From Mucilaginibacter inviolabilis (GTDB lineage: Bacteria > Bacteroidota > Bacteroidia > Sphingobacteriales > Sphingobacteriaceae): DNA of 64,000 bases. The DNA is taken from assembly GCF_011089895.1 (NCBI RefSeq), contig NZ_JAANAT010000001.1, positions 2,728,001-2,792,000 on the forward strand. Reading direction: 5' to 3'. Shown here piece by piece: positions 16,925 to 24,930 of the stretch. Each line of letters starts with the position of its first letter. Position 1 is the first letter of the stretch. The translations under genes were made by a program, and so were the position numbers. Below the pieces are notes generated by a model. The model was not told where the DNA came from, searched no databases, and saw nothing but the letters and a program-made list of their open reading frames with translations.

Positions 16925-17803
16925 ATGGATATTAATGTGCTCAAGAATTTCCTGGTACTGGCCGAAACATTGCATTTCACCAAATCATCTGATAAAGCAT
17001 TTATTGCTCAACCTGCGCTGAGCCGGCAGATTAAACAGTTGGAAGAATCATTAAATGCGCAATTATTTAAGCGCGACAGGCGCAATGTGGAGCTTACGCC
17101 CGCCGGTAAATATTTTAAAACCGAAATGGAGCGACTGGTAAATCAGTTTGACCATGCAGCCAAACGTACTGCCCAACTGCATCAAGGCGAAGCCGGCGAG
17201 ATCAGAATAGGTTATACTTATTCTGTTATGCAAAGTTTTTTACCGGGAATGATCAGGCATATCAATGAAATTTTGCCCGATATTCATACCGTATTGCTGG
17301 AGATAAACAATAAGCAACAAGCTATCGACCTGAAAAATAAAGAAATTGATATCGGCTTTTCTACCAACCCGGTTATTAGTGATGATTTAAAAAGCAAGGT
17401 ATTACTGCGGGATAATTTCGCGGTGGTGCTGCCGCTCGATCACCCGGTGAGCCCGGAAAATTTCGAGGATTTATCTGTATTTGCCAATGACCGTTTTATT
17501 TTGCCGCCACGCTCTGAGGGATCATTGTATGTGGGCACTGTAGAATCTATTTTTATTGAAGCCGGTTTTTTACCCAACATTGTTCACAAAACGCCTTTTG
17601 CCAGTACTGGCATCCGCCTGGTTGAGGCTGGACTGGGCATTACTGTCGAACCTATGTCGAGCCTGCGCAACTATCCGGGCATTATTAAATACATTGAATT
17701 AAAAGATACCCTCCAAAAGGCCGAACTCACCATGCTCTGGCACCCCGAACTGGAAACAGACATGCCCCGGGTAATTGACCTGTTGATGAATTTTGGCATA
17801 TAG
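16925..17803 (+). CDS. LysR-family transcriptional regulator
   Basis: A 292-residue LysR regulator with the N-terminal winged helix (MDINVLKNFLVLAETLHFTK, then AFIAQPALSRQIKQLEESL) and a periplasmic-binding-like effector domain (GEIRIGYTYSVMQSFLPGMI onward). It diverges from the PLP decarboxylase. The 95-base gap contains ACTTAT (16887-16892) and ATAAGT (16919-16924), a possible long dyad, with the second half touching the start codon. Divergence from the controlled enzyme is the normal LysR arrangement, so control of the decarboxylase is a reasonable inference. The effector is not known. Confidence 0.93.
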   Translation: MDINVLKNFLVLAETLHFTKSSDKAFIAQPALSRQIKQLEESLNAQLFKRDRRNVELTPAGKYFKTEMERLVNQFDHAAKRTAQLHQGEAGEIRIGYTYSVMQSFLPGMIRHINEILPDIHTVLLEINNKQQAIDLKNKEIDIGFSTNPVISDDLKSKVLLRDNFAVVLPLDHPVSPENFEDLSVFANDRFILPPRSEGSLYVGTVESIFIEAGFLPNIVHKTPFASTGIRLVEAGLGITVEPMSSLRNYPGIIKYIELKDTLQKAELTMLWHPELETDMPRVIDLLMNFGI

Positions 17804-17842
17804 GTGAGTGACTTTAAAAAATGAAGTGCAGGCCCAGTGCGA

Positions 17843-17950
17843 TTCCCTCCCCACGGGAGGGGCAGGGAGGGGTTTATCCGTTATGTCTATCATAGAAACC
17901 CCTCCCTGCCACAACACCAGGCACCACACCCCTCCCGTGGGGAGGGAACT
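17843..17950. repeat. CCCTCCCC inverted repeat
   Basis: ATTCCCTCCCCACGGGAGGG and AGGGAGGGGTTT on the left are matched by AAACCCCTCCCT and CCCTCCCGTGGGGAGGGAA on the right. The arms nest, so the unit can fold as one long hairpin. It belongs with the GC-rich class at 3416 and 15141. Confidence 0.78.
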
Positions 17951-17969
17951 TAATTTACACAACAAAAAA

Positions 17970-17996
17970 GGGCAAACGAAAAATATTCGTTTGCCC
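17970..17996. terminator. hairpin between lysR and the TlpA-like gene
   Basis: GGGCAAACGAA (17970-17980) and TTCGTTTGCCC (17986-17996) pair perfectly around AAATA. It lies between convergent genes; an A run precedes the stem, giving a U tail in the minus-strand transcript. Confidence 0.68.
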
Positions 17997-18087
17997 ACGG
18001 TGGTCATTTAACGATTTCTGTCCCCCCGGAGACGCTATACAACCACTTTATCTTGATTGCCTATGGCTATATACACCCATGGGCAAC

Positions 18088-19251
18088 TTATGGTAACACT
18101 TCTGCTAGTTTTTTATTCATGGCCTCTTCATCACCCGATGCCAAAAGCACTTTTCCTTCTTTATCCAACAGCACATAAAAAGGGATAGTTGGGCTTGGAA
18201 ATAACTCGCTCACTTTTCCTTTTGAATACTTCGAAGAACGTTCATCTATCACCTGCACCCATGGCATTTTTTCTTTATCCAAAGCGGGCAGCCAATTCTT
18301 CCAGGAATCGTCAATGGATACACTTACCATATTAAATCCTTTTGGATGGTATTTGGCATATACTTTTTTCCAGTTAGGGATGGCGGCTCTGCAAGGCACG
18401 CACCAGCTTGCCCAAAAATCTATCATGGTATATCCACCTCGTGTTGTGGAAAGCGTGAATTTTGTTTTATCCCTTTTTTCCAGCGTAAAATCGGGAGCAA
18501 CGGTATTAGCTTCGTTATTTTTTAAATTTCCTGTCAGATCTGCCAGATCCTTATAATAGGCAGAAGCTTTTGCCGCACCTGAAAATTGAACAAGAACCGA
18601 CTGTAAATAACCAGATGGGCTTCTGGATAATGCTTGCTCATAAAGCTCCTTAAATATAAAAATCCCAGCCACTGATGTGGGATATTGATGGATATAATTT
18701 TCGATCCATGCTTTTTGCTTTGGCCCCATCGCCTGGCGAACAGAATCCAATTTGGCACGTATAGCTGCAATATCCGATGCGCCGGTAGCCGCGTTAAGTT
18801 GCTTAAAAAGAGTTATGAAGTAAGTCGGGCCTGTTTCATCCTCATACCTGGCATAAACATCCCCCATCTTCGATCCTGTTTGTTTAATTTGCCATATCAT
18901 CGGATAATCTTTGTTACCTTTACGCTGATGCATGGCCCCTGCGGTGTCTATTTCAAATGTCAGCAACGTATCCTCCACAATACCCCGAAATATCCAGTTC
19001 CCTGGAACAACCGTAAATGCCCTGATATTAGACGAGCCGGTTTTTCCCCGAAAAGTAAATTTCCCATTGGTAATAGTAGCACTATCTACCGCATTGAGCC
19101 CACCCCCAATAGCAAGCATACGCACTACACCCGAGTCTACACCTTTTATAGTGCCCTTAATCTGGAAGCCCTGTTTGTTATCCTGGGCATTGGCCCGCAC
19201 AATAAACAATAATAAGAAAACGCCAATAGCTGTACCTGATAGTCTGGTCAT
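18088..19251 (-). CDS. TlpA-like thioredoxin-fold protein with DUF4369-like N-terminus
   Basis: A 387-residue exported protein. Residues 1-22 form a signal peptide ending RANAQD. The middle begins GFQIKGTIKGVDSGVVRML, which resembles the DUF4369 beta-domain that precedes many Bacteroidota thioredoxins. The C-terminal thioredoxin domain has DFWASWCVPCRAAIPNW with the redox pair C284 and C287, and ends with PTIPFYVLLDKEGKVLLASG, including the cis-Pro region. It would act as a periplasmic disulfide reductase or oxidoreductase. Its partner is not visible. It is convergent with lysR and upstream of nothing on its own strand except the TonB gene start region. Confidence 0.87.
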   Translation of the reverse strand: MTRLSGTAIGVFLLLFIVRANAQDNKQGFQIKGTIKGVDSGVVRMLAIGGGLNAVDSATITNGKFTFRGKTGSSNIRAFTVVPGNWIFRGIVEDTLLTFEIDTAGAMHQRKGNKDYPMIWQIKQTGSKMGDVYARYEDETGPTYFITLFKQLNAATGASDIAAIRAKLDSVRQAMGPKQKAWIENYIHQYPTSVAGIFIFKELYEQALSRSPSGYLQSVLVQFSGAAKASAYYKDLADLTGNLKNNEANTVAPDFTLEKRDKTKFTLSTTRGGYTMIDFWASWCVPCRAAIPNWKKVYAKYHPKGFNMVSVSIDDSWKNWLPALDKEKMPWVQVIDERSSKYSKGKVSELFPSPTIPFYVLLDKEGKVLLASGDEEAMNKKLAEVLP

Positions 19252-19355
19252 ATGATTTTATAAGGTTAATGTGGACAAAACACTTTTTGGCGTGTTCCCC
19301 CGGGCTCCGTCTACCAGCAGAACCCGGGTTAACACCTTGCCGAACTTGCATTTAT

Positions 19356-20186
19356 CTATTGTTCACTTAGCTGAAAACTCATAGGGATATTGTACCGTAC
19401 CCGCACCGGCTGACCGTTCTGGATACCAGGCTTCCAGGCTTTGGCCAGCTTGAGCACGCGCAGGGCTTCTTCATCAAACCCATACCCTGCGCCACGCTCA
19501 ACTTTTATATTGGACAAAGAGCCGTCTTTCTCAATAATAAAACTCATGATCACCCTGCCTGATACGCCCTGCTCCTGGGCCACGCCCGGAAAACGAAGGT
19601 TCTTTTGCAAGAATTTAGCCCAGGCCGCCGCGCCACCTACTGGTTCGGGCATTACTTCAAGACCGCCATCCCCAATATTACGTACTTCATTATCAGCAGG
19701 CGCCGTGCCGGTGCCAGTCCCAGTTTCAGTTTTGGCAGTGACATTATCACCACCAGCCGGTCCTTTAATTGTTTCGGAACCTATAGCTCCATGAATATCT
19801 TTAATCACAGGAGGATCAACCGGAGGATCTGTTGGAACAATATGCGGAGTTGTAAATGCTGTTGTTTGTATGGGTGCAGCAGGTTTTACTGGAGCCGCAG
19901 GTTTTGCCGCAGGTTCAGCAGGTTTAGGCTTCGCTTCTACAGGAGGTTTCACCAAAGTTGGAGTGATATCCACCGGTATCATTTTAACCACTTCCTGAGG
20001 TTTTACCCTGAATACAAAACTTGCCACTACCAAAACAGCAACAGCAATAAAGCTAAGCCCAATGGCTTTGCTCATGGTGCGGCCATAATTCTTTCTCAGA
20101 TCATAAGCACCGTACTCTTTGTTACGATGGTCAAATACAAGGTCGAGCCACTCGGCGTTGTACAAATCAAATTTGGCAATACTCAT
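19356..20186 (-). CDS. TonB-family energy transducer
   Basis: A protein of 276 residues from the ATG at 20186; the frame extends 20 residues further, but MSIAKFDLYNAEWLDLVFDH is the familiar start of this TonB subgroup. One membrane helix (about residues 38-60) follows RKNYGRTMSKAIGLSF. A Pro/Ala/Lys-rich periplasmic linker comes next (VKPPVEAKPKPAEPAAKPAA). The C-terminal TonB domain contains WAKFLQKNLRFPGVAQEQGV and GAGYGFDEEALRVLKLAK and ends with the usual YNIPMSFQL. It would pass proton-motive force to outer-membrane receptors such as the one at 31763. ExbB and ExbD are not in the window. Confidence 0.88.
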   Translation of the reverse strand: MSIAKFDLYNAEWLDLVFDHRNKEYGAYDLRKNYGRTMSKAIGLSFIAVAVLVVASFVFRVKPQEVVKMIPVDITPTLVKPPVEAKPKPAEPAAKPAAPVKPAAPIQTTAFTTPHIVPTDPPVDPPVIKDIHGAIGSETIKGPAGGDNVTAKTETGTGTGTAPADNEVRNIGDGGLEVMPEPVGGAAAWAKFLQKNLRFPGVAQEQGVSGRVIMSFIIEKDGSLSNIKVERGAGYGFDEEALRVLKLAKAWKPGIQNGQPVRVRYNIPMSFQLSEQ

Positions 20187-20246
20187 AATTTTCAGAATTA
20201 AATTTCTTATAAAACGAATATACATATATAATATTTTATAAAACAA

Positions 20247-20625
20247 GAATTATTTTAAAATAAATTTCATCGATAGTATAAGCCGCCAAATGCGGAGAGC
20301 TTTAAATTTTGCGCAAAAAGCCCATCTACTGAATTGGTTTAGCAATTGAAGACATTATTATTTATCCAAAAAATAATGTCATTTCGACGAGGAACGAGGA
20401 GAAATCCTTTACGTCAGGCTTTATAAATGAATTTATTGAGAAACTTTTCGACCATTAAGAGTAAAATCACAATATATATTCATTTATTGATTTTTATTTT
20501 GTAATTTTTAAACTAAAGTAACAATTTAAAATTATTTTAACTACATATTTATCACATAAACAAACAAAAAGTTAAAATATTTATAAAAAAAATGTATTTA
20601 TTTTAATTTTTTACTACTTTTAAAC
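20247..20625. other. AT-rich gap with a partial REP-like unit
   Basis: TAATGTCATTTCGACGAGGA at about 20376-20395, continuing ACGAGGAGAAATC, is one arm of a GTCATTTCGA-type unit seen whole elsewhere; no second arm is found nearby. The rest is very AT-rich and precedes a small plus-strand gene. No convincing gene is seen. Confidence 0.45.
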
Positions 20626-20982
20626 ATGATCAACAGGCTTTATCAATTTACTGCCTTATTTTTTTTCCTTTTTTTCGGATTTTCAGCGTCCGGACGGGAT
20701 AGATCACACCATATTAACTATCAGGACGAAAAAAAAGCCTCTTTTAAGACAGCAAGTCCAAATCATCGTCCATCTAATTACGAATACAGCCTTAACAATG
20801 TACCTCTTCCGGTTATTAATGTACAGCAACATCGTGGAGCACATTCGCTGCAAGGCTTTTATCACAACCCTAATTTTTTCTCGATAGGGATAAAATACAT
20901 CACTTTCACTTGCGGCCACGACACAAGTCAGCTGTCACGTTTCCGCAAACTCATCCTTTTTCCGTTTCACGCTTTTTGGTAG
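20626..20982 (+). CDS. small putative exported protein, unknown
   Basis: A 118-residue frame opening with a good signal sequence (MINRLYQFTALFFFLFFGFS, then ASG). The mature part is basic and His/Asn-rich (DRSHHINYQDEKK, VQQHRGAHSLQGF) and ends in PFHAFW. I do not recognise a family. Evidence for coding is the signal peptide, the ATG after an AT-rich leader and the absence of a competing frame. Evidence against is the odd composition. It stands alone before the repeat-rich leader of the ammonium transporter. Confidence 0.45.
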   Translation: MINRLYQFTALFFFLFFGFSASGRDRSHHINYQDEKKASFKTASPNHRPSNYEYSLNNVPLPVINVQQHRGAHSLQGFYHNPNFFSIGIKYITFTCGHDTSQLSRFRKLILFPFHAFW

Positions 20983-21059
20983 CAGAAAAAACAATGCTAT
21001 CCCGGTGCCCTGATTAAGCATCCGGATCTTATTGTTTTTAAAAATTTAGTTTAATACCT

Positions 21060-21298
21060 CCGGCATTTTGATTGGATGCCGGGAGTTATTTAAGAATCAA
21101 GAGATAAGAATCAGGAATCAGGAATCAAGACAAAAAAAACAAAACAGTTGATCGTTAACCTCTTCGTTTGAATATTTATCCTTCAGATCAGGGACAACAC
21201 CAAATTCATCACTGTTTTTCTTTTTGTCCTGATTCCTGGCTCTTAACATCCTGACTCCCAATACTGCCTGGTATTTTGATTGGTGCCAGGCAGTATTG
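21060..21298 (+). promoter_or_regulatory. amt leader with two hairpins sharing one loop
   Basis: The 349-base gap before the ammonium transporter holds two stem-loops with the same loop bases, ATTTTGATTGG. Hairpin 1 pairs CCGGCAT with ATGCCGG (21060-21082). Hairpin 2 pairs CAATACTGCCTGG with CCAGGCAGTATTG (21259-21298) and ends 33 bases before the amt ATG. Between them lies a word-type inverted repeat (AGAATCAGGAATCAGGAATC on the left; GTCCTGATTCCTGGCTCTTA on the right). The stems differ while the loop is kept, which suggests the RNA or DNA loop is what matters. Confidence 0.55.
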
Positions 21299-21331
21299 AT
21301 CAAACCTTACTAACACCCTAAAACCCGAAAC

Positions 21332-22639
21332 ATGAAAAAATTCATACCCTTTGGCGTACTTATCGTCGTAATTATATTGGCACTTGTATACCCCTCCGTT
21401 ACCCTCACTACCATAAAAGACAGCAAAATTGATAGCGGCGATACCGCCTGGCTGTTAGTAAGCACCGCCCTTGTACTCATCATGACACCCGGTCTGGCCT
21501 TTTTTTACGGCGGCATGGTGAGCAAAAAAAACGTACTATCAACCATGCTGCAAAGCTTTGTTTGCATGGGTGTAATCACTGTTATATGGGTAATCTTCGG
21601 CTTTAGCTTGGCCTTCGGCGATTCGATCGGTGGCTTCATTGGCGATCCGCGCACCTTTTTTATGATGAAAGGCACACTGGGCAATGCCACCTGGAAATTG
21701 GCGCCAACCATACCGTTGGTATTATTCGCCATGTTCCAGTTAAAATTCGCGGTAATTACCCCTGCACTCATCACCGGAGCTTTTGCCGAGCGCATCCGCT
21801 TTAACTCCTATGTAATTTTCCTTTGCCTGTTCATGATATTTATATACGCCCCACTCGCCCACTCTACCTGGCACCCAGATGGATTCCTGTTTGGTAAAGG
21901 CGTATTGGATTTCGCTGGTGGCACGGTAGTACACATGTCGGCTGGCTGGGCTGCATTGGCTTCGGCCTTATACTTAAAACAACGCAACGATAAAGCACAC
22001 GCGCCGGCCCGTATCAGCTACGTACTATTAGGTACCGGCTTATTGTGGTTTGGCTGGTTTGGCTTTAATGCCGGTTCAGCTTTAGGCTCTGGCACATTAG
22101 CCGCAACCGCTTTAGCTACCACAACCACCGCATCAGCTGCTGCTGCAATGGCCTGGATGTTTTTTGATATCCTGCGTGGTAAAAAACCTGGCGTTATGGG
22201 TGCTTGTATTGGCGCAGTTGTAGGCCTTGTTGCTATCACACCGGCAGCTGGCTTTGTAACCATCCCGCACTCTTTAATTATCGGTATAGTTGCCGCGGTA
22301 GTAAGTAACCTGGTGGTAATCTGGAGAACATCAACCAGCATTGATGATACCCTTGATGTATTTCCTTGCCATGGTGTAGGCGGCATGGTGGGCATGTTAT
22401 TAACCGGCGTATTCGCGCATCAAAATGTAAACGCGGGCAATACTACCGGCAACGGTTTATATTATGGCGAAACCCATTTATTTTTCCTTCATCTCATTAC
22501 ATTGGTAGGTGTTTCCGCCTTCGCATTTTTTGGATCCCTGTTATTACTGAAGATCACAGACATGATCAGCACCTTACGCGTAACACCAGAACAAGAGTTG
22601 GCCGGTCTTGACGTAAGTCAGCACGACGAAGAGCTTTAA
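21332..22639 (+). CDS. amt: ammonium transporter (Amt family), short form
   Basis: A 435-residue Amt/Mep/Rh channel with eleven predicted membrane helices, moving ammonium or ammonia across the inner membrane. Family marks include TPGLAFFYGGMVSKKNVLST near the N-terminus, GAFAERIRFNSYVIF, the signature DFAGGTVVHMSAGWAALASA with one pore His region, and CHGVGGMVGMLLTGVFAHQN with the second. The C-terminal tail is short (DISQHDEEL-like, GLDVSQHDEEL). No PII gene is next to it. It starts the nitrogen block that continues with a second Amt and GlnN, and it has its own leader structures and terminator. Confidence 0.94.
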   Translation: MKKFIPFGVLIVVIILALVYPSVTLTTIKDSKIDSGDTAWLLVSTALVLIMTPGLAFFYGGMVSKKNVLSTMLQSFVCMGVITVIWVIFGFSLAFGDSIGGFIGDPRTFFMMKGTLGNATWKLAPTIPLVLFAMFQLKFAVITPALITGAFAERIRFNSYVIFLCLFMIFIYAPLAHSTWHPDGFLFGKGVLDFAGGTVVHMSAGWAALASALYLKQRNDKAHAPARISYVLLGTGLLWFGWFGFNAGSALGSGTLAATALATTTTASAAAAMAWMFFDILRGKKPGVMGACIGAVVGLVAITPAAGFVTIPHSLIIGIVAAVVSNLVVIWRTSTSIDDTLDVFPCHGVGGMVGMLLTGVFAHQNVNAGNTTGNGLYYGETHLFFLHLITLVGVSAFAFFGSLLLLKITDMISTLRVTPEQELAGLDVSQHDEEL

Positions 22640-22683
22640 ACTCCACCGTATTATTTATTAAACCAAACAACAAGAAAAAAACT

Positions 22684-22714
22684 AAAGCTGCATTTTTAAA
22701 GATGCAGCTTTTTT
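22684..22714 (+). terminator. terminator of amt
   Basis: AAAGCTGCAT (22684-22693) and ATGCAGCTTT (22702-22711) pair around TTTTAAAG, followed by a T run. It lies 45 bases after the amt stop. Confidence 0.9.
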
Positions 22715-22843
22715 AATTATTGAATTATTGATTTAGTGAATTAGTGAGTTTTTTGTCTGAATCAGAATTTTCAGAATTAAAGAATTAACTCGGTTGAGGG
22801 CTGCGCCGTTTTCAGAATTTATCTAACTTGCTTACCAATTTTT

Positions 22844-22892
22844 CACATCTCACATCTCACATCTCACATCTCACATCTCACCATTCACCATT
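22844..22892. repeat. 7-bp tandem repeat, (CACATCT)5(CACCATT)2
   Basis: Five perfect CACATCT units are followed by two CACCATT units with no gaps. The array ends five bases before the stop codon of the minus-strand gene at 22897, so it lies in the 3' part of that transcript. Confidence 0.92.
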
Positions 22893-22896
22893 TAAA

Positions 22897-23490
22897 CTAC
22901 CACTCCTTCGTCGATATTTTATTGATTTTTTTCTGCTCTTTGGGCAAAGCCGATATTTTGAGCATATATGACCTTAATACCCCACCTACTTTGCGACTAT
23001 TCTGCAATATACGGTTCAAAAACTCCGTAACATCACGCTTATCCAGCTTGTCTTTGGCTTTTTCCATGGGGATGGTAACGCCCGGCACAGGCTCATACAC
23101 ATTGTAACGATTGCGCTGATAGGGCACATATACAAAATCGGTAAACCAATAGCGATATTTATTATCCTTTACCTCCACCCGCAACGTATAGGTTATCTCG
23201 CCATCTTCATGAGTAGTTACAAATGATTTTTTCGACACCAGGAAACCACTGCTGCCTACCAGCACACCCTGCGCTTTATCGGTAGTTGATAGCTTTAGTT
23301 TATCTTTAGGATAGGCCGACTTAAAAAAATAGAACCCCCTGCTATACAAAGTATCGGCGCTCAGGCCTTCCTGGGTAACCGTTTGATAATAGATATACTT
23401 ATCATTTTCATCAAAAGCCAGCGAATCTTTTTGAGCCGAAGCACTTTTCGCCAACAACACACAAGCAAACACTATCAGTATATTCTTCAT
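22897..23490 (-). CDS. exported protein, DUF4468-like
   Basis: A 197-residue protein from the ATG at 23490. I chose this start over 23568 because it begins a clean signal peptide, MKNILIVFACVLLAKSASAQ. The mature part has KYIYYQTVTQEGLSADTLYS with RGFYFFKSAY, then FLVSKKSFVTTHEDGEITYT and a YVPYQRNRYNVYEPVPG stretch. This layout resembles DUF4468, a TBP-like-fold domain of unknown function common in Bacteroidota. It sits between amt and the porin gene. Nothing in it indicates a role in nitrogen use. A heptamer tandem repeat follows the stop. Confidence 0.72.
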   Translation of the reverse strand: MKNILIVFACVLLAKSASAQKDSLAFDENDKYIYYQTVTQEGLSADTLYSRGFYFFKSAYPKDKLKLSTTDKAQGVLVGSSGFLVSKKSFVTTHEDGEITYTLRVEVKDNKYRYWFTDFVYVPYQRNRYNVYEPVPGVTIPMEKAKDKLDKRDVTEFLNRILQNSRKVGGVLRSYMLKISALPKEQKKINKISTKEW

Positions 23491-23510
23491 TTTATAATTT
23501 ATTAAGTTGA

Positions 23511-23615
23511 GTAAGGATTTGGGGATCAAGGAGCAAGGATTGAAAAAAATTAAAATCCGAGCAGACAAAAGTCCTTATTCCTTGCTCCAAAAACTCTTGT
23601 TCCAAAATCTTTATC
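23511..23615. repeat. word-type inverted repeat (GGGGATCAAGGAGCAAGGAT)
   Basis: ATTTGGGGATCAAGGAGCAA on the left is complemented by TTCCTTGCTCCAAAAACTCT and TCTTTATCCCCAAAG on the right. The same words appear after 31650 and before the coaE start at 60655-60715. Confidence 0.65.
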
Positions 23616-23623
23616 CCCAAAGA

Positions 23624-23656
23624 TAAAAGCCGTTCCGGTAATAGGAACGGCTTTTA
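23624..23656 (-). terminator. terminator of the porin gene
   Basis: TAAAAGCCGTTCC and GGAACGGCTTTTA pair perfectly around a 7-base loop, 26 bases after the porin stop; a T tract follows on the minus strand. Confidence 0.85.
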
Positions 23657-23682
23657 CGAAAAGATTTGAAATCTATTTTTTC

Positions 23683-24720
23683 TTAGAACGCGTAAACCGC
23701 TGCTAACACAAACTGCGAAGCCTTGTTTGTTGATACACCGCTGCTGTTAACAAAAGGCGCGTAGAATTTATCGCTCTTGTTGTCAAACCTCACCTCAGGT
23801 ATCAGCGTTAGCGGGCCAGCCTTGATATTTGAAGTTACGGTGATCGCTTTTACATCACCGCCATCATTTTTCACTTTAAAGTACTCCCCTCTTAAACCAA
23901 AGCTTACAATTTTTGATACCGCTAACTGAGGATACAAGGCCACACCACTAAAGCCGCCACCATCATGTGGAGCAGAGAAAGTAGCACCGTTTAATCCTAA
24001 TTTAAAGGCATCAGTTATTTGGTAAGCTGTGGTTAAATCAAACTCTGTTCCGGAATAAGAACCGGTTAACAAGTTCAGGTAAGCCGTCCAGCCTTTAACC
24101 GGGGTTACCACCAATTGAGCGCCAAAAGTTGATACATCGCCCGATGTTGTAGTAGTAGCCCCTACGGTTCTGTATGATGAGTAAGCATTCCAGTAGTTAT
24201 TAAAAATACCAGCCATTAAACTTACTTTATCAGAAAAAGCATAAGTGGCTTTTAAACCTGCATTTTGGAACGGACCATTGGTAAACAGATACGAAGTGGA
24301 ATAGTTATAGTTACCTGATGGCGCTATTACTTCATACCCAACAAATGTGGCCATATAACCCGCTGTTAAATTAAACTGATTGGTAACATCATATGAAACA
24401 TACAGGTTTTGAATATGGTAATTAGGGTTTGGGATTGACTGATCATTTCGCGGACCAAAAGACAATTCGCCCACAAACGAAGCTTTGCCTACTTTTTTCT
24501 TCAACCCGAGATCAACCATACCTATCGAAACCGAATTCTGATCAGATGCGAAGCTGGTTGGTATATTGGCATGTTTAGAAAAATCATACTTATAATAAGC
24601 ATCAACAGACCCGGTTATGGTCAATGGCGGATCTGCCGTTGCCGTTTTTGTGGTGTCTTGTGCTTTCACTGTAAAAGCCGCGATAGAAAAGAAACATAAA
24701 AGTAAAGCTGTTTTTTTCAT
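23683..24720 (-). CDS. outer-membrane beta-barrel porin, OmpL/BBP2-like
   Basis: A 345-residue outer-membrane protein with a signal peptide (MKKTALLLCFFSIAAFTVKA, cleaved before QD). The mature part alternates polar and hydrophobic residues as barrel strands, for example ITGSVDAYYKYDFSKHA, GVALYPQLAVSKIVSFGLRG and the last strand FVLAAVYAF, with a C-terminal Phe as in most barrel proteins. It resembles the putative porin families often linked to ammonium transporters in Bacteroidota. It lies 210 bases downstream of the second amt on the same strand, so I infer it helps nitrogenous solutes cross the outer membrane. The substrate is not shown. Confidence 0.82.
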   Translation of the reverse strand: MKKTALLLCFFSIAAFTVKAQDTTKTATADPPLTITGSVDAYYKYDFSKHANIPTSFASDQNSVSIGMVDLGLKKKVGKASFVGELSFGPRNDQSIPNPNYHIQNLYVSYDVTNQFNLTAGYMATFVGYEVIAPSGNYNYSTSYLFTNGPFQNAGLKATYAFSDKVSLMAGIFNNYWNAYSSYRTVGATTTTSGDVSTFGAQLVVTPVKGWTAYLNLLTGSYSGTEFDLTTAYQITDAFKLGLNGATFSAPHDGGGFSGVALYPQLAVSKIVSFGLRGEYFKVKNDGGDVKAITVTSNIKAGPLTLIPEVRFDNKSDKFYAPFVNSSGVSTNKASQFVLAAVYAF

Positions 24721-24930
24721 GATAACGATTTAATTGTTAATAAAATTTGGTTTGTTAATTTTTTCGATATAAAATATTGATAATCAAACAATTAATACCA
24801 TAAAGGACTTTTTATTGTCGGCATAAAAAATCCCTGTGCAGTTGGCGATGCCATTGCATTAAAGCCACACACCAACCACACAAGGTATTACAGGCCCCCG
24901 ACCGGGGACCCACATTGTTATTTATTCGTC

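Noticed and set aside
22844..22892. CACATCT array as a CRISPR or phase-variation promoter
   Set aside because: Units are only 7 bases without spacers, so it is not CRISPR; it lies after a stop codon rather than in a promoter or at a gene start.
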